The notes under the pieces are model-generated. The model was not told the origin of the DNA. It saw nothing but the letters and a program-made list of their open reading frames with translations, and searched no databases. A stretch of DNA of 64,000 nt. Origin: Gentiana macrophylla. Taxonomy: Eukaryota; Streptophyta; Magnoliopsida; Gentianales; Gentianaceae. Each line of letters begins with the position of its first letter. Position 1 is the first letter of the stretch. Below, one piece after another: positions 1 to 15,230 of this stretch. The translations under genes and the position numbers were made by a program. The DNA lies in contig CM047805.1 in NCBI GenBank assembly GCA_026214975.1, positions 190,473,620 to 190,537,619 of the forward strand. The letters are read 5' to 3'.

Positions 1-2
1 CC

Positions 3-3066
<3,064 letters not shown>

Positions 3067-4076
3067 CTCAGAGGCGATCGAATCTCCCAGACAAGACGGG
3101 AGTTGAAGAAATTAACCTGGAACCAGAAACAGGTAAATCCATTTTTCTATAACATTCAACGTAAAATCAATAGAACAAAAAGGGAAATTTGAGGGGAAAA
3201 AACAAAATTGCTGATACAAAATAAAGAAATTGGATAAGTATCAGAGTATAATAATGAATCACCAGATCGGAGAACAGGGACAGATGAGGAGATTGAGAGA
3301 GAGAGAGATCTAATAAATGAACTGAAATGAAAGGAACAAAGAGGAGGGAAGGGAAGGGAAAGCTTTGCTTTGGGGAAAAATGCGACTTTTTCATGTGAGC
3401 ATTAAGCAACGTGGGCCGTTGAATTACATTTTACGGGAAATCAATGGGTCCGTTTGCAGTTTTTTTTTTTTTTTTTTTTTGTCATTTAAAATTTTTTTTA
3501 ACGTAAAAAAAAGTTTTTTTATTTTTTATTTTATGTTTAATACGATATTATTTTGATGTTAAGTCAAAACATTAAATAATAATCTCCTTAATATGAGTGT
3601 ATTTTTCAACTGCGACAGTTAAATAAGAACGGAAAAAGTAGTATTTTGAAGAACGAAAATTATGTTATAAAAATTCTAGTAAATTTTCGGATATATATCA
3701 TCCGTCCGGTCATTACCCAAGAATAATGTAAATTATTTTCATGAATCGTGAAATCAGACTAGCTGTGTGTTAACGGTGATTTTTACGGTTTATATGACTT
3801 TATTTCGTAACAATTTCCTTCGTGTTTTACTATTTTTTATAGAAAATTAGGTGTTTAATGGATTTATTGAAAGAATGCGTATGGAAATCATTAAAGTGCA
3901 TAGTCGAGCTTATTACGTGATTTTATTAGCGATTTTCTATCGATATATATGGTTCTACATTTTGCACGTTTCTATTATCTTGTAGGTACATTTGCATGGC
4001 ATAGGATAAGCTAAAAAGATATTCAATTGAAGGTTAAATAGAAGGAGAAAGATGCAAGTGAAACTTGGAATGGAGA
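3067..4076. other. RABE1 5' flank and AT-rich intergenic DNA
   Basis: The first ~300 bp upstream of the RABE1 ATG should hold its 5' UTR and promoter. On the minus strand a TTCCAG at about 3117-3122 could be the acceptor of a 5'-UTR intron, and a GA-rich run occurs near 3293-3309. A poly-T tract follows at 3460-3480. From 3560 to 4076 I see only AT-rich sequence with no gene or recognisable repeat. Confidence 0.5.
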
Positions 4077-4077
4077 T

Positions 4078-5270
4078 TTGGAAAAGTCGAACGCAGCGTT
4101 TATCCCGTCCGGGATGGACGGGCGCGTGATACGCAGGAGGGGCGGGCGTCCAAGAGGAGGCTTGTTGGATTCGAAAAAGCATGATTTTTACCGAACTAGC
4201 GTCCAAAATTACATAGACGGGCGTCGATCAAGTTCGGCCCGACTCGAAGATTTCAAGCAACTAGGGTCAAGTCCCATCCTATTAAACAGGCGTCCAAAGC
4301 CGACTTAGTTACACCGACCTTGATTCCTATAAATACAACGCAAAGATCTCAACCCCAGGCATCATCGTGAATATTATCATATCATATCGTAAAACCCTAA
4401 TTCGAGCTAGAGGCGTGCTCGGTCGATCGACCAGTGCCCCCCTGCCGGTCGACGAGGTTAGTTAGATTAGGTTTTATTTTGTTTCGCTTTCTTTTTGGAT
4501 TATAACGATGCCGATCGGAGGTCGAGCGATCTGTTCAAGCTCTGTGAAACCGTTTATTGAGTTCTTTATTTTCAATCTTTGGTTTATTTTGTGATTTTAA
4601 TTAAAGTCGATATCTTTTCTATATGCTTATTATTGTTATGCAATTTAAATCGAGAGATGTATTCTTTGTTGATGTTTACTATGTGATTTAGAGTCGGTGT
4701 AAACCTAGATCACCATAGAAAGATTGGATCTTTAACCTATATATAACGAGAGTTGTTAGGTTAGAAATCTAGGTTGCTAGATTGAATAAATCTTACACAT
4801 TGGTTATGAAAGCGTTAATCTTTAAGGATCGAGATGACGAGATTAATAGACGAATTATCTAAGAGATTAGAAATTCATACTTTTGATAGGTGAATCACAA
4901 TTTTAGTTAAATCTTCACAAGATAACCTTAGAGAGGAAATTGAGGGTTGCGAAGCGGTGGATCATTGCTTGTTCGTTGTTTAATCACCATGATCATCGTC
5001 ACAACTTTATAGTTGTTTATTGTTTTCTTTTCTAGTTTATAGTTTAGATTTAGGTTTCGCAACTATCTTTCCAGGCTTTGGATTGACAACCCTCTGTCCA
5101 GTTTATTGTTTTTTTCGTTTTCGTTTCTAGTTATTTCTCGTGACAATTTAGAAAAATTAAGAACTAGACCAACCTCGATTCCCTGATATTCGACTCCGGT
5201 TTTTAATCGCTATACTACGATCCCTGCACTTGGGGTAAACCGGATTATTTTATTACTTGTTTGTTTTCCA
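4078..5270 (+). mobile_element. LTR-like retrotransposon fragment (possible solo LTR)
   Basis: GC-rich start, a TATA-like TATAAATACA at about 4330 and a long non-coding leader ending in a CCCTGATATTCGACTCC-type block at about 5180-5200, a layout typical of plant Ty3/gypsy LTR ends. Short blocks recur at 19.5-20.1 kb: CTAGATCACCATAGAAAGAT (near 4709 and 19562) and TCTAGGTTGCTAGATT after it. The two regions therefore look like diverged members of one LTR family. No coding capacity and no clean termini were found. The class is inferred. Confidence 0.45.
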
Positions 5271-6345
5271 TTAGATAAAATCGGAGACACTGTGTTACAA
5301 ACATAAATACGGAAGCTGAAATGTCAAAGACTTGACTAATACAAATCTTAAACGATAACTAATTCATAGTTAAAGCATCCTTGTGCTTACCACCACCAGG
5401 GCCGGCCCTACAGTGAGGCCGGCGAGACCCGGGTCTTAAGCCCAACGGTGTCGGAGGCCCAATGGTACATGTTTCGCTAAAAAAAAAAAAAAATCGTGTA
5501 GATTTAATCTGATCCAACTTAATATAATATGTTAATTTTTCTATTGATAAAGGCCCAATTCTTTTTTTACTCCAATCGATAAAGGTCCCAATAAAAAAAT
5601 TTACTTGGTCCAAAAAAAAATAGACATACAAACAAGTTTTATTAATTTTTTGCATTTACGGATGTTAAAAACGCCAAAAGTGTTGGAAAAAATGTAGTTT
5701 TTAGGATTTGACAAAGAATTAGAAACTCCAAGGCACGTTAATAATGTTGTCTTTTAAGAGATGTTTCGTCCCACACGATTTGTCACTAAAGGATCAAATG
5801 AAAATCTATTTCAGGATACAATGGGGGTGTTTGATTCAAACAGTGACTTGTTTGAATCAAACCCGAGGACACTCAAAATTTTTCTGATGATGTTGTTAAA
5901 CTTGTGAATTTTTGTCTGCATACTTATGCCTTTTATAGGTTGCAAGTACCCCATAAACGAATGGAGGTACTCGCTTGCACGAAAAGGGTAGGGTTGTCAT
6001 TTATTCACGGATGAAAGCATGCAACCTTTACACGAAAAGTGGTAAGTACATATCTGTTCGAAAATGCATGTATCCAAAATGCATATCCTTCATGAATGAT
6101 GCATGCATTGGTTTAGGTTTCGATAACGCTTCCCCGAACCCCACGAGTTAGCGGCGCCGCCTCGACCCACCGCGACCGACCGGGCGGAGTCGAACCCGCT
6201 TTGTTGCGATAACATTAATTCGTGACGGCAACACGTATGCAAACGATAACCAAAATATTTATTTATGAAAAAATATCTAATAATGAGTATGTTTTTTAAA
6301 ATAAAAAAAAACAACTTCAACTAAAAGGCCCAATTTGGGGACTTG

Positions 6346-9300
6346 TGTTAGGTGTAGTGCCTGAAAGGCAATTATGTAATTGTTTTAGGACAGAATTAAT
6401 AATACATCTTATTATATGCATTTATGTTTATAATTAAGACACTACTGAAAACCCTAAGTACCTCGTTTATGTAATCATATAACTCAGTGTATGACTATAC
6501 ACAAGAGGATTGAGTTAGTGAGATGTACTTAAAATTAACTTAGTCCGTAGCGTTGATTAATCTGAGTACGGGTCTCATCATTAATATACTAATAATGCGC
6601 CCAGAACACTTTACGGTGTGACGATCTTATCCGGATCGTCGGTAATAGGAGGTACTAGTGGGGCATTTATATATGATGATAATCATATAGTATTTGGACC
6701 GATTTGATTTGAGTTCTCGATATAATTCCGTGATCGAGAAGTCTTATCGAATCACAAGATGATCATATATGGATTAATCTCAATCCTGAGGTGATCACAG
6801 ACAACTGCTTAGACTAGAGTAGAGTTTGATGTGTTAGTAAGGATCACTTCGTAGTATGTGGTCCAACACTTCTCGTTGGCTCTATTCTGGAATGAGTGAG
6901 TGGTCTGTGCTATCACAGATATGGAATCCATTCCTTCCCTCGGGAAGTAGACAGACATTTCCCTTATTTGTTAATCCTAGAAACTGATCGATCCCGGGAG
7001 TTCATGTTAGACTAATTAGCTACTAGTCCGGTATGTGAACTAATTGATCACTAGGGGTTAATGGTAAATAAGGATAATATGTTTCGAGAAGGGTTTACGG
7101 AAATATCCCGACTCGAAATGAACAGTCTATGGAGGATTTATCCGTATGTAATGATTATATCAATGGACGCTTATCAACTCATGGTTGAGTGTAAGTTATC
7201 TATATTTGGCAGAGTTCAGTTTCGGGTTTATGGTGGTGTAATCCCGAATTAATAGATTGAATATTATTGTTCGGTCGATTTAATAATTTTATTTAATTTA
7301 TTGTAATTTATTGAATATGGGTCCATTGGTCCCGACGCGTGGCTCCTAATATTGCATATTGGCTTTCTCGTCGTTTCACTCAATTATAATTAAATAGTTG
7401 GATTGGACTATTTAATTGATATGTGATTAATTGATTAGTTGGACTAGATAATTAAATACATGGAAAAGAAATTTTTAATGGACTTTCGGCCCAATGTGTC
7501 AAAATGCGTGTGACCCTTGTATGATAGGGTTTAAGGTGGCGCAATTTTGATTTTATTATTTGTTGGGAAATTAGTTTTTTTAATAAATAATAAGACATGT
7601 GATTAAATTATTTATTTGTTAAATAATTTAAGGAAAAGAAAATCTTTTATATATCCTTATTAATTTGGGAATATCCTTATTAATTTGGGAGTCGCTTTGT
7701 CTGCCAAAGGGAAGGGGTGGTCTTGGTTTTAAAAACTTGGAGGTTGCTAACACTGTGGCTTTGGCTAGAACTCTTTGGAGAATCCACTGTCACCCTAATC
7801 TTTTAGTTGCAAAGGTCTTAAAAGGTAAATACTTTTACAAATCCACTATTTTTTATTGTCGAGTCCCGTCTACATCCTCCTTCCTCTGGAAGAGTCTGAT
7901 GTCCGCCCAAAATTTTCTTAAAAATAATACTTGCTATATAGTGGGTAACGGTAGATCCATAAATGCTTGGAGGGACCCGTGGATAATTCAAAATCCCTCT
8001 TTTTTGCCTATTTCGAATGCTACTTCTCAAAGTAGGGATGCCTTAGTAAGTGATTTTATAACTAACAACTCGTGGAACAAGGCAAAATTATTGGAGTCAT
8101 TTTGGCAAATAGATGTAAATCAAATAGTTAAAATACCTATTAGTTTACGAGACTCTCCGGATAAAAGAGTTTGCGTTTTCTCGAAATGCGGAGACTTTGT
8201 GTCGAAGTCTGCTTATGATGTGTGTCTCCAACAAAGTCAAGCAACCCATAGTAGTCATTCCGGGTGCGCGATTACTTTAAATGAAAAATACTGGAAGAGA
8301 ATTTGGGCCTTGTCCCTTCCTCTGAAAATTAAGTATTTCCTTTGGAAATTGTTGAGACACGTGTTGCCTACCTCAGAGGCCCTTCATAAGCGCTTTGGAT
8401 TTAGCACTCACATGTGTTCGGCGTGTGGGGAAACCCCGGAATCTATCGATCATCTTTTCATTTCTTGTTCCTTCGCACAAATGGTTTGGAAGTTTGCAGG
8501 TATTTCTTGGGATGCTTTTTCGGGGCCAAATGCCTCAGTCTGTCACTGGTGGGATGTTATCTCGGTAAAGCACTCCCTCGGAGTGTTAATGGATCGGATT
8601 CTTTATTCGTGTTTTATTTTGTGGTTTATATGGAAAGCTAGATGTAACAGATATTTCAAGTCTATGTATTGGTCCCCGCAGGAGACTGCAAAATTTGCTA
8701 ACGAGGCGTGGCTAGACTTTGATCGTGCACATCACGAGGAGAGGCAAATACTAACACTTTTTCTTCCTCTCCGACTTGCAGCCGATCAAACCTCGCTTCC
8801 GACGTGGTCGGGGCCTATGTCGATCACACTGGAAGCTTCGCTCGGCCGGCGCTGCTTTGGTGTGGCTCTTTTCCGGGAGGAGAGATACGATTTTGGAAGC
8901 CTGGGCGTCCCCAAGAACGGCAACCAGTTCCGTCTTTGCAGCGGAGGCTCTTGCTTTACGTTGGTGCCTCAGTAGATGTCTTTCCATGGGCATTAAGAAC
9001 CTAATTTGTTTTTCTGATAATCTGTCTCTAGCTAACTGTTGCGAGCTTGACAGGCCACCCCCGTTTGACTCTTTATCTGTATTAGAAGATATTAAGTCGT
9101 TGATCTCTCTTTTTGATTCCTGTCATGTTTTACATTGTGGAAGAGAAAGCAACAAGTTAGCTCATAATCTTGCTGCTTACTCTTTCAGATCTGACGTAGG
9201 AATCTACTGGCACGGATGCACGCCGGTTTGGTTATGTACAACTTAATATTTGTTTATGAATGCTTTCGTCCTTGGGCGGAAAAAAAAAAGGAAAATGATT

Positions 9301-9742
9301 AATTTGATTGATTTTGTATTAATTAAATAAATCATTGGATGACAATGATTACTCTCCTATATAAAGAGAGTTCTTCCAAGCCTAAATCACATCACATTAT
9401 GCACGAAATTTGGGAGTAAAATAGCTTGAATTTTCGGCTAAATACTTGGGTTCGAGTTTTAGAAAAACTTTGGGTTTTTCTAAGGTAGCATATCGAGGAG
9501 GTCCGGCGACTTGAAACACCATCCACCTGGTGGTGCTTGGAGACATACGTTGGAAGACTTTGGCTTCTCAACTAGGCTCTCAACTTGTTCTTGACGTTTT
9601 GCACCATAAAAAGGTTGGTGATCTAACCCCCTCGTATGTTAGATTTATTATTCATGTATTTTGATCGTTTAGATCTAGATCTTGTAGTTTCCGCTGCGTA
9701 TCAGGTGGATCTATGATCCATCCGGTGATATTACATCCTACA
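6346..9742. mobile_element. LTR-type insertion (probable long solo LTR) inside hAT copy 1
   Basis: The insertion starts TGTTAGGTG and ends TCCTACA (TG...CA), and is flanked by the 5-bp duplication ACTTG at 6341-6345 and 9743-9747. The uninterrupted hAT copy 2 reads straight through the same site, which confirms the borders. Without the LINE inside it, about 1.75 kb remains with no gag or pol. That fits a solo LTR left after LTR-LTR recombination, or a large non-coding derivative. The 3' part includes GTAGTTTCCGCTGCG, a motif common near the ends of Copia-type LTRs. The Copia assignment is an inference. Confidence 0.75.
7640..9297 (+). pseudogene. 5'-truncated LINE: end of reverse transcriptase, zf-RVT and RNase H remnants
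   Basis: A plus-strand open stretch from about 7665 to 8975 starts within the C-terminal part of a LINE reverse transcriptase (CLPKGRGGLGFKNLE). It continues through WRDPWI and a zinc-binding zf-RVT-like segment (WALSLPLKIKYFLWKLL, then CSACGETPESIDHLFISC). A frame change near 8780-8950 moves coding to the frame of 8776-9246, which reads as an RNase H remnant (AAEALALRWCLSRC, CFSDNLSLANCC, GRESNKLAHNLA). An A-run at about 9281-9290 is the 3' tail. A short AAGGAAAA occurs before the 5' end and after the tail as a possible target duplication. The block ATATCCTTATTAATTTGGGA is duplicated at 7651-7690 by the 5' junction. The element is dead: 5'-truncated and frameshifted. Confidence 0.85.
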
Positions 9743-9789
9743 ACTTGGTCTTAAGCTCAAAAAAAGCGAGGGCCGGCCCTGACCACCAC

Positions 9790-10370
9790 CACGATACATT
9801 GTTTTTTTATTTGAAAAGACAACGATACAGTATTACCACATAAATTCCACTCTTCAACTTAAGTGTTGCAAATCTCTTCTGACATAACTTCAACATACAT
9901 CATATTAATAATATCTATTACTTTCTCATTACGGATGATGAAGATGTCCCTGAATTAATAAAAGAAGATGTAGTCATAGAAGATGTCTTGACTCCCATAG
10001 TAGTTCACTAAAATGGGAGAAGTATTCCCTCAAAAAAAAAAAATGGGAGAAGTAGGGGCAAGAGCCACCCCCATCTTTGACCTCTCGTTACTACTAAAAC
10101 TTATCATACGGAATATATTAAAATGAGGGTGAGTTATGATGCTCATACGGAAACCTTCACGTCACATGAAACTAATACATGTTATTGTGATCAAAACAGA
10201 TCAATTTCTCTTTCGCAAAATGAATGCACAAGTACAATGACTAACAAAATTTATCAAATCTAATAATAATGCATGAACACATAACGAACCATGAATGAAA
10301 ACAAGTAGTCATACCGTACGTACAATTAAATTAAATTTACCATGCATATCACTATTGTAACTATAGTGTA
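9790..10370. other. AT-rich intergenic DNA, nothing recognised
   Basis: No gene, RNA or transposon end was seen. A short duplication around an A-run (AATGGGAGAAGTA, 10010-10055) is the only local structure. Confidence 0.4.
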
Positions 10371-10655
10371 CTACCTCCGTTTTTTTATCTGTCACATTTC
10401 AGAATTTTCTCTGTTTTATTTATCTGTTGTTTTACATTTTCAATGCATCATTTATTATTATTTTCCCCCTTTACCAATAAAGTATTTACATCTCCAATAA
10501 AAAATACATTTCCAATACTAAAAACTCATTTACCAACAAAGTATTTATATCTCCAATAAAAAAAATACATTTCTAATACTATATTTTAGACATGTTAATT
10601 ACTTTCTTAATCTGTGTGATTCTTCTCTCTGCGACAGATAAAGAAAAGGAGGGAG
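10371..10655. mobile_element. Stowaway-type MITE (Tc1/mariner), 285 bp
   Basis: The ends pair as inverted repeats. The left begins CTACCTCCGTTTTTTTATCT and the right, read on the minus strand, begins CTCCCTCCTTTTCTTTATCT. TA flanks both sides (10369-10370 and 10656-10657). CTCCCTCCGT termini with TA target sites define plant Stowaway MITEs. There is no coding capacity. Confidence 0.85.
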
Positions 10656-10657
10656 TA

Positions 10658-11181
10658 TTATTTTTGTTTATTGTAATTGTATCCTTTCTGTAACTATAAA
10701 TTTATTGTATCACTTGTGATTATTGTAACTGTACCGTATCATTTGTGATTATTGTAAGTGTAATTGTGTTAGTTCGTGAGTACAACGCCACATTTATTTT
10801 ATCCTAATTTGAAAGGCCTGATAAGCGAATCATGTGTGATGAATGAACTATCCACTATTTTATCAGCTGAGGCGGAGCTGTAACCAACCCAGTATTTTCT
10901 CCTTATTTTTTCTCAAAAGCAGGGTGTGATGCTGGGACTCCTAAGAGTTCATTGTCCTATTTAGTGACCGATACTTAACCATGAACCTTACTATTAATAT
11001 TTTATTTACTAAGTGACCACTTCTTATCATACGCTATTTTCTTTACATTTATTCTGACCATTCATATAACAATCAACACATAAGTACATATTCTGATTTA
11101 CATACACATCGGGTACTGAGCACATTATATTGTTATTTTCTGGAAGCACAGTTTATAAAAGAATCTAGAGATTTTGGCTAC
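10658..11181. other. AT-rich intergenic DNA, nothing recognised
   Basis: Contains short TTATTGTAACTGTA-type near-repeats at 10670-10760, but I see no gene or element end. Confidence 0.4.
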
Positions 11182-11189
11182 ACTGCAGG

Positions 11190-11967
11190 TAGGGCCGGCC
11201 CTATAGTGGCGCTATGGCCCTGGTCTTAAGCCGCGGTGTCGGGGCGGCCTGATGCAATGTTTGATATAAAAAAAAAAAAAAATCCGTGTAAACTTTAATC
11301 CGATCTAACCTAATATAATATGTTAATTTTTCTGTTGATAAAGACCCAAATTTTTTTTTACTCCAATCGATAAAGGTCAAAATAAAAAATTTTACTTGGC
11401 CAAAAAAAAGAAGACATACAAACAATTTTTATTAATTTTATGCATTTACGGATGTTAATAAAGTTGTCTTTTAAGAGATGTTTCATCCCTGCGATTTGTC
11501 ACTAAGGGATCAAATGAAAATCTCTTTCGAGATCTGATAGGGTGTTTGATTCAAACGGTGACTTGTTTGAATCAAACCCGGCGACACTCAAAGTTTTTCG
11601 ATGATGTTGTCAAACTTATGAATTTTTGTCTGCATACTTACGACTTTTATGGGTTGCAAGTACTTCTATAAACAAATAGTGTCTCTGCACGAAATGATAG
11701 GGTTGTCATTGCTTCACGGATGAAAGCGTATGCACTTTTACACGAAAGGGTAAGTACATATCGATTCGAAAATGCATGTATCGTCGAACCCCGCTTCGTT
11801 GCGATAACATTAATTCGCATCGGCAACTCGTGCACGAAATGATAACCAAAATATTTATTTATGAAAAATATCTAACAATAAGTATGTTTTAATAAAAAAC
11901 AACTTCAACTAAATGGCTCAATTCGGGGACTTGGTCTTAAGCCCAAAAAAACCGAGGGCCGGCCCTG
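11190..11967. mobile_element. Non-autonomous hAT element, copy 2, 778 bp
   Basis: Begins TAGGGCCGGCCCT and ends AGGGCCGGCCCTG, flanked by a perfect 8-bp duplication ACTGCAGG (11182-11189 and 11968-11975). The first base of the left TIR has changed from C to T relative to copy 1. The interior matches copy 1 in order, including GTCTTAAGCC near the left end, the hairpin at 11544-11577 and ACTTGGTCTTAAGC near the right end, but is about 200 bp shorter. No transposase is encoded. Confidence 0.9.
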
Positions 11968-12073
11968 ACTGCAGGTTCGGCCACAGGATGATTCGTCGAT
12001 GGTAGAAAACGTCTCTAAAATTTGTCTACTACAGTATCACATGTTTGCATAAATAACATTCATTTTATGATTC

Positions 12074-13260
12074 TGACGATACGGGATTTCACCCCTCCAC
12101 GTGGAATTATCTAATTGGTCCAGCTGGCATGTGGAAAAGTCCAAGTATATTATCCACATCGGGTCGAATACGAGACGAATCAGTGATCACCACCGCCGCC
12201 AGCAGATCTTGCAAGTGTGTCAACTCGAGCACCCATGTCGGTGTCCAAATGACCGGCTAATTGTTTATACAGATGGAAGCCAACGACAACGATGGTTAAA
12301 AAGGGCAAAGCCTAAGAAGAAGCATCTTTTTTGGCGTTAAGGCAAAGTCTCAAGACTGTTAGACTAACATTCGAGATCCGCATGCCGTACTCCAAAATCC
12401 AGGCAAATCAGATTCTTCAGAGAAGTCGACCTCGACCGAGACAGTCCCAAGTTGGACATCTCATCATTCCTTCGATAATTTCGGCATCGAAGTCGATGTC
12501 AACTTAGCCACACGTTATAAGTCCTGGGATGATAATGCTAAGATAAAAAAGTTTGCAAAGCCAGAGACATGGAAAGGCCGTATGTCGGACTCACAGGAAA
12601 GTAAGTCTGCAGGCGATTTAAATTGAGCATTGGATGACGATGGCGAGATACACTTTGACAGATCGGACGACCTCAAGAGCTCAGACGGATCCTGGGGCTT
12701 ATGACGATCACGGGATTTCACCCTCCACGTGGAATTATCTAATTGGTCCAATTTGGCATGTGGAAAAGTCCAAGTATATTATCCACATCGGGTCGAATAC
12801 GAGACGAATCGGTGATCACCACCGCGCCGCGCCAGATCTTGCAAGTGTGTCAACTCGAGCACCCATGTCGGTGTCATACGAGTCGATATCGAGCTCGACC
12901 AGGTTCCCGGGCCCAATAATCTGTAGGGTTGCTTGGGCAAGGAGCAAGGCCCATTAAAGGGCAATTATGTCAATAGACCAAACCGCCTAGATTAGAGGCG
13001 GAAAGAAGAGGCATGTGCTATAAATACATCATTCCAGGGAACTACGTGAGGCTTGATTCTGGACAATACATTGAGATACATAGGCAATCCAAGATACATT
13101 CTTGGACTCACCATAGAACCCTAAAATCACCTCCAAAATCATCTTTGATTCTATCATCCCTGATTAAATTGGCGCCAAATTATATAATGAAAAATCCAAA
13201 GATCGCCGATTCCTTTACTGGGGTTTTACACACATGTATGTAAAGACATGAAAATGTACT
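12074..13260 (+). repeat. Two ~173-bp direct repeats upstream of a TATA-bearing, retroelement-like leader
   Basis: Blocks 12074-12245 and 12702-12875 are near-identical, each with CACGTGGAATTATCTAATTG and GAGCACCCATGTCGGTGTC. About 140 bp after the second lies TATAAATAC at 13019-13027, followed by a leader ending near AAATTGGCGCC. The layout suggests LTR or retroelement promoter DNA, but no termini or protein-coding remains were found, so the class is open. Confidence 0.5.
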
Positions 13261-13399
13261 ATGTACCCATGACGTTCATGAAAATTCAATTTTACTTTAG
13301 TCAAACGATCAATGTAAGTAAATCCTAGTATATGATGTCTACACATAAAAAAGGAAACACTTCACTTTCACATATACACAAGTATCTTTTTCTTTTAAG

Positions 13400-13597
13400 T
13401 GTGTTTGGGCGAGAGTAGTGCCAGGACGGGTGACCCTCTGGAAAGTACTCGGGTTACACGGGAAATTCTATCCCGGGGAGTCCTCACACACATGTGCGTC
13501 ATGTGCGCAAGAAGACAAAAATTGCGTACATGGCGCACATCCAACGGGCGATGCGTGCGAGGAGAGTGCGGGATAGAATTTCCCGGGTTACACCCCT
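13400..13597 (+). pseudogene. 5S rRNA-derived 3' fragment, split by a MITE
   Basis: 13400-13459 matches the 3' half of plant 5S rRNA (GGGCGAGAGTAGTGCCAGGA, then CGGGTGACC and CTGG.AAGT). The terminal CACCCC plus T-run continues at 13585-13600 after an insertion. The 5' half of 5S is missing. Such fragments occur in 5S-derived SINEs and in the Cassandra family of TRIM retrotransposons; which source applies here cannot be decided. It is not a working 5S gene. Confidence 0.75.
13460..13584. mobile_element. 125-bp Mutator-type MITE
   Basis: Perfect 16-bp terminal inverted repeats GGGAAATTCTATCCCG (13460-13475, and reverse complement at 13569-13584). A perfect 9-bp target duplication GGGTTACAC (13451-13459 and 13585-13593) is diagnostic of Mutator-like insertion. 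The target is the 5S-derived sequence, which is contiguous when the element is removed. Confidence 0.85.
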
Positions 13598-13599
13598 CT

Positions 13600-15230
13600 T
13601 TTACAATTGAACCTTTTTTGTTCCATTATGTCCCAAAACTACTTTTGATTACACTGCTAATTTTCATAGTACCAAAACCTTCGGTGCCAGGGCTGAACCA
13701 TCGGTACCAAAAAGTAAAACTTCCAAAAACCTTAATACATTGAGTCCTTACCTTGATGGAGGGATTGAGAATTTGCAGAATCTTCTTCCGCTTAAAGGAA
13801 TTCTTCTCATACAATATTAATTGGTGTTACTTAAATTTTAAGACAATGAATCTTATTTGTTGAACATGTTTATAATTGAAAAATGAAAAGAATTCACCAA
13901 GGTGATGAATAAATGCAAACAAGACATCGGCCGGCGGTAAATATTGCGGTACTTAACCCAGAGGTTCGTGCGTGTGTATAATCTCGTATCCGTTGAAAAA
14001 TAGGTGATGAATAATTGAATGATTGTTGAATTATTGCATCAGAAAATAGGAGGGATTGAAGAAATATGAAGGGGAAAATTGTGCGTATAATACAATGTTG
14101 AAAAGATGAGAGCAAAACCGAGCGGAAATGTTGAGGGAAGTTGCCAGACGAATTGAGACAAATTTTCAGTTCTGGGGCTGCCGCAAGGGGGAAAATACTT
14201 GTGTGATGAGAGAATTTGAGGTGAAATAACGGGTGAAACGATCGAAGCCACAGCGGTTTAAATATTCAGACGACGATCTGCTGCGCGCAGTGTGGAGACA
14301 ACACACAAGAATTACCCGCCGCAGGGGCCGTGTCACTGACGAAGCTTCCGTAGTCCGAAAATACCCAAATTTATTTTATTATTGGCGGAAGATGCGTTTA
14401 TAATGTTAAAACACATATGTTTATTGGTTCTCCGCTGCAAAAATTACCACACTAACTTAGAAGCAATAGAGACAGTAAGTTTAATTAAGATGATGTTTGA
14501 TTAGCCTAAACAAGCCAATCAAATAATAGGATAAGACAACGTGCTTTTTCTTCTTTTTTTGCCTATTGAATTGAATTATTATTATTATAACATCTCACCA
14601 AACTCTCTTTCTTTGTGGCTGCTTTTGACTACAAAATCCACTGTAAAGAAAGCGACTACCCTTTTCTCATTCTTCTTCACATTTTAGGCCCATTATCTAT
14701 CTCTCTAACCACAGCCTATGAGCCAACAACAAAAAAAAAAAAAAGACCCCACCCTTTTCTTTTCCATGTACGTGTCTTCTTTCCGAAACGAAATACGTAT
14801 GCACCTATCTTGAATTAAACTACGCCTACGCGGAATTTCTCCCCTGGCCTCTTTACTCTGAGGCGCAGTTGAGACTCCTGTGTAAGAAACAACTGCGTAT
14901 GACTGAATATATTTCCGTGTACGTGTCACTTACCAATTTGTAAGCAAGAATTATAGTAAAAAAATGGTTATTTAAAAGAACCGTCCCGGTAAGTAAGTTG
15001 TATCAAGTCACTCCCTCGTAAGTAAGTTATATCAAGTCACATTCATAAGATTCATACATTTCATCTTTCTTTCACGTATATATATATTGGGGTTGTGTAT
15101 TGTGAAAATGTGTAAAAATATATGATGGTCATAATGCATTATTACACTTGGTACTACACCAAGAACTCCTGTATACCATACCAAGACAAAAAAAGATAGA
15201 AATATTCCCCACTCCTCCTCATCCTCATCC
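13600..15230. other. Intergenic DNA without a recognised gene
   Basis: Several short frames are open, but none has a recognisable motif. Small structures seen are two tandem copies of TAAGTAAGTTRTATCAAGTC at about 14992-15040 and a perfect 8-bp-arm hairpin CGCAGTTG...CAACTGCG at 14862-14897. I see no supported function. Confidence 0.4.

Larger units (their letters stand above)
5397..9781. mobile_element. Non-autonomous hAT element, copy 1, interrupted by nested insertions
   Basis: The element begins CAGGGCCGGCCCT and ends AGGGCCGGCCCTG, a perfect 13-bp terminal inverted repeat. It is flanked by a perfect 8-bp target duplication ACCACCAC at 5389-5396 and 9782-9789, the hallmark of hAT transposition. 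Its own sequence is 5397-6345 plus 9748-9781 (about 0.98 kb); the rest is a later insertion. It is clearly homologous along its length to the copy at 11190-11967. No transposase is encoded, so it would need one in trans. A 13-bp-arm hairpin lies at 5829-5862. Confidence 0.9.

Noticed and set aside
4078..4308. 76-codon plus-strand frame
   Set aside because: Lies in LTR-like non-coding DNA and has no recognisable motif.
13400..13597. Functional 5S rRNA gene
   Set aside because: The 5' half is missing and the 3' half is split by a transposon.
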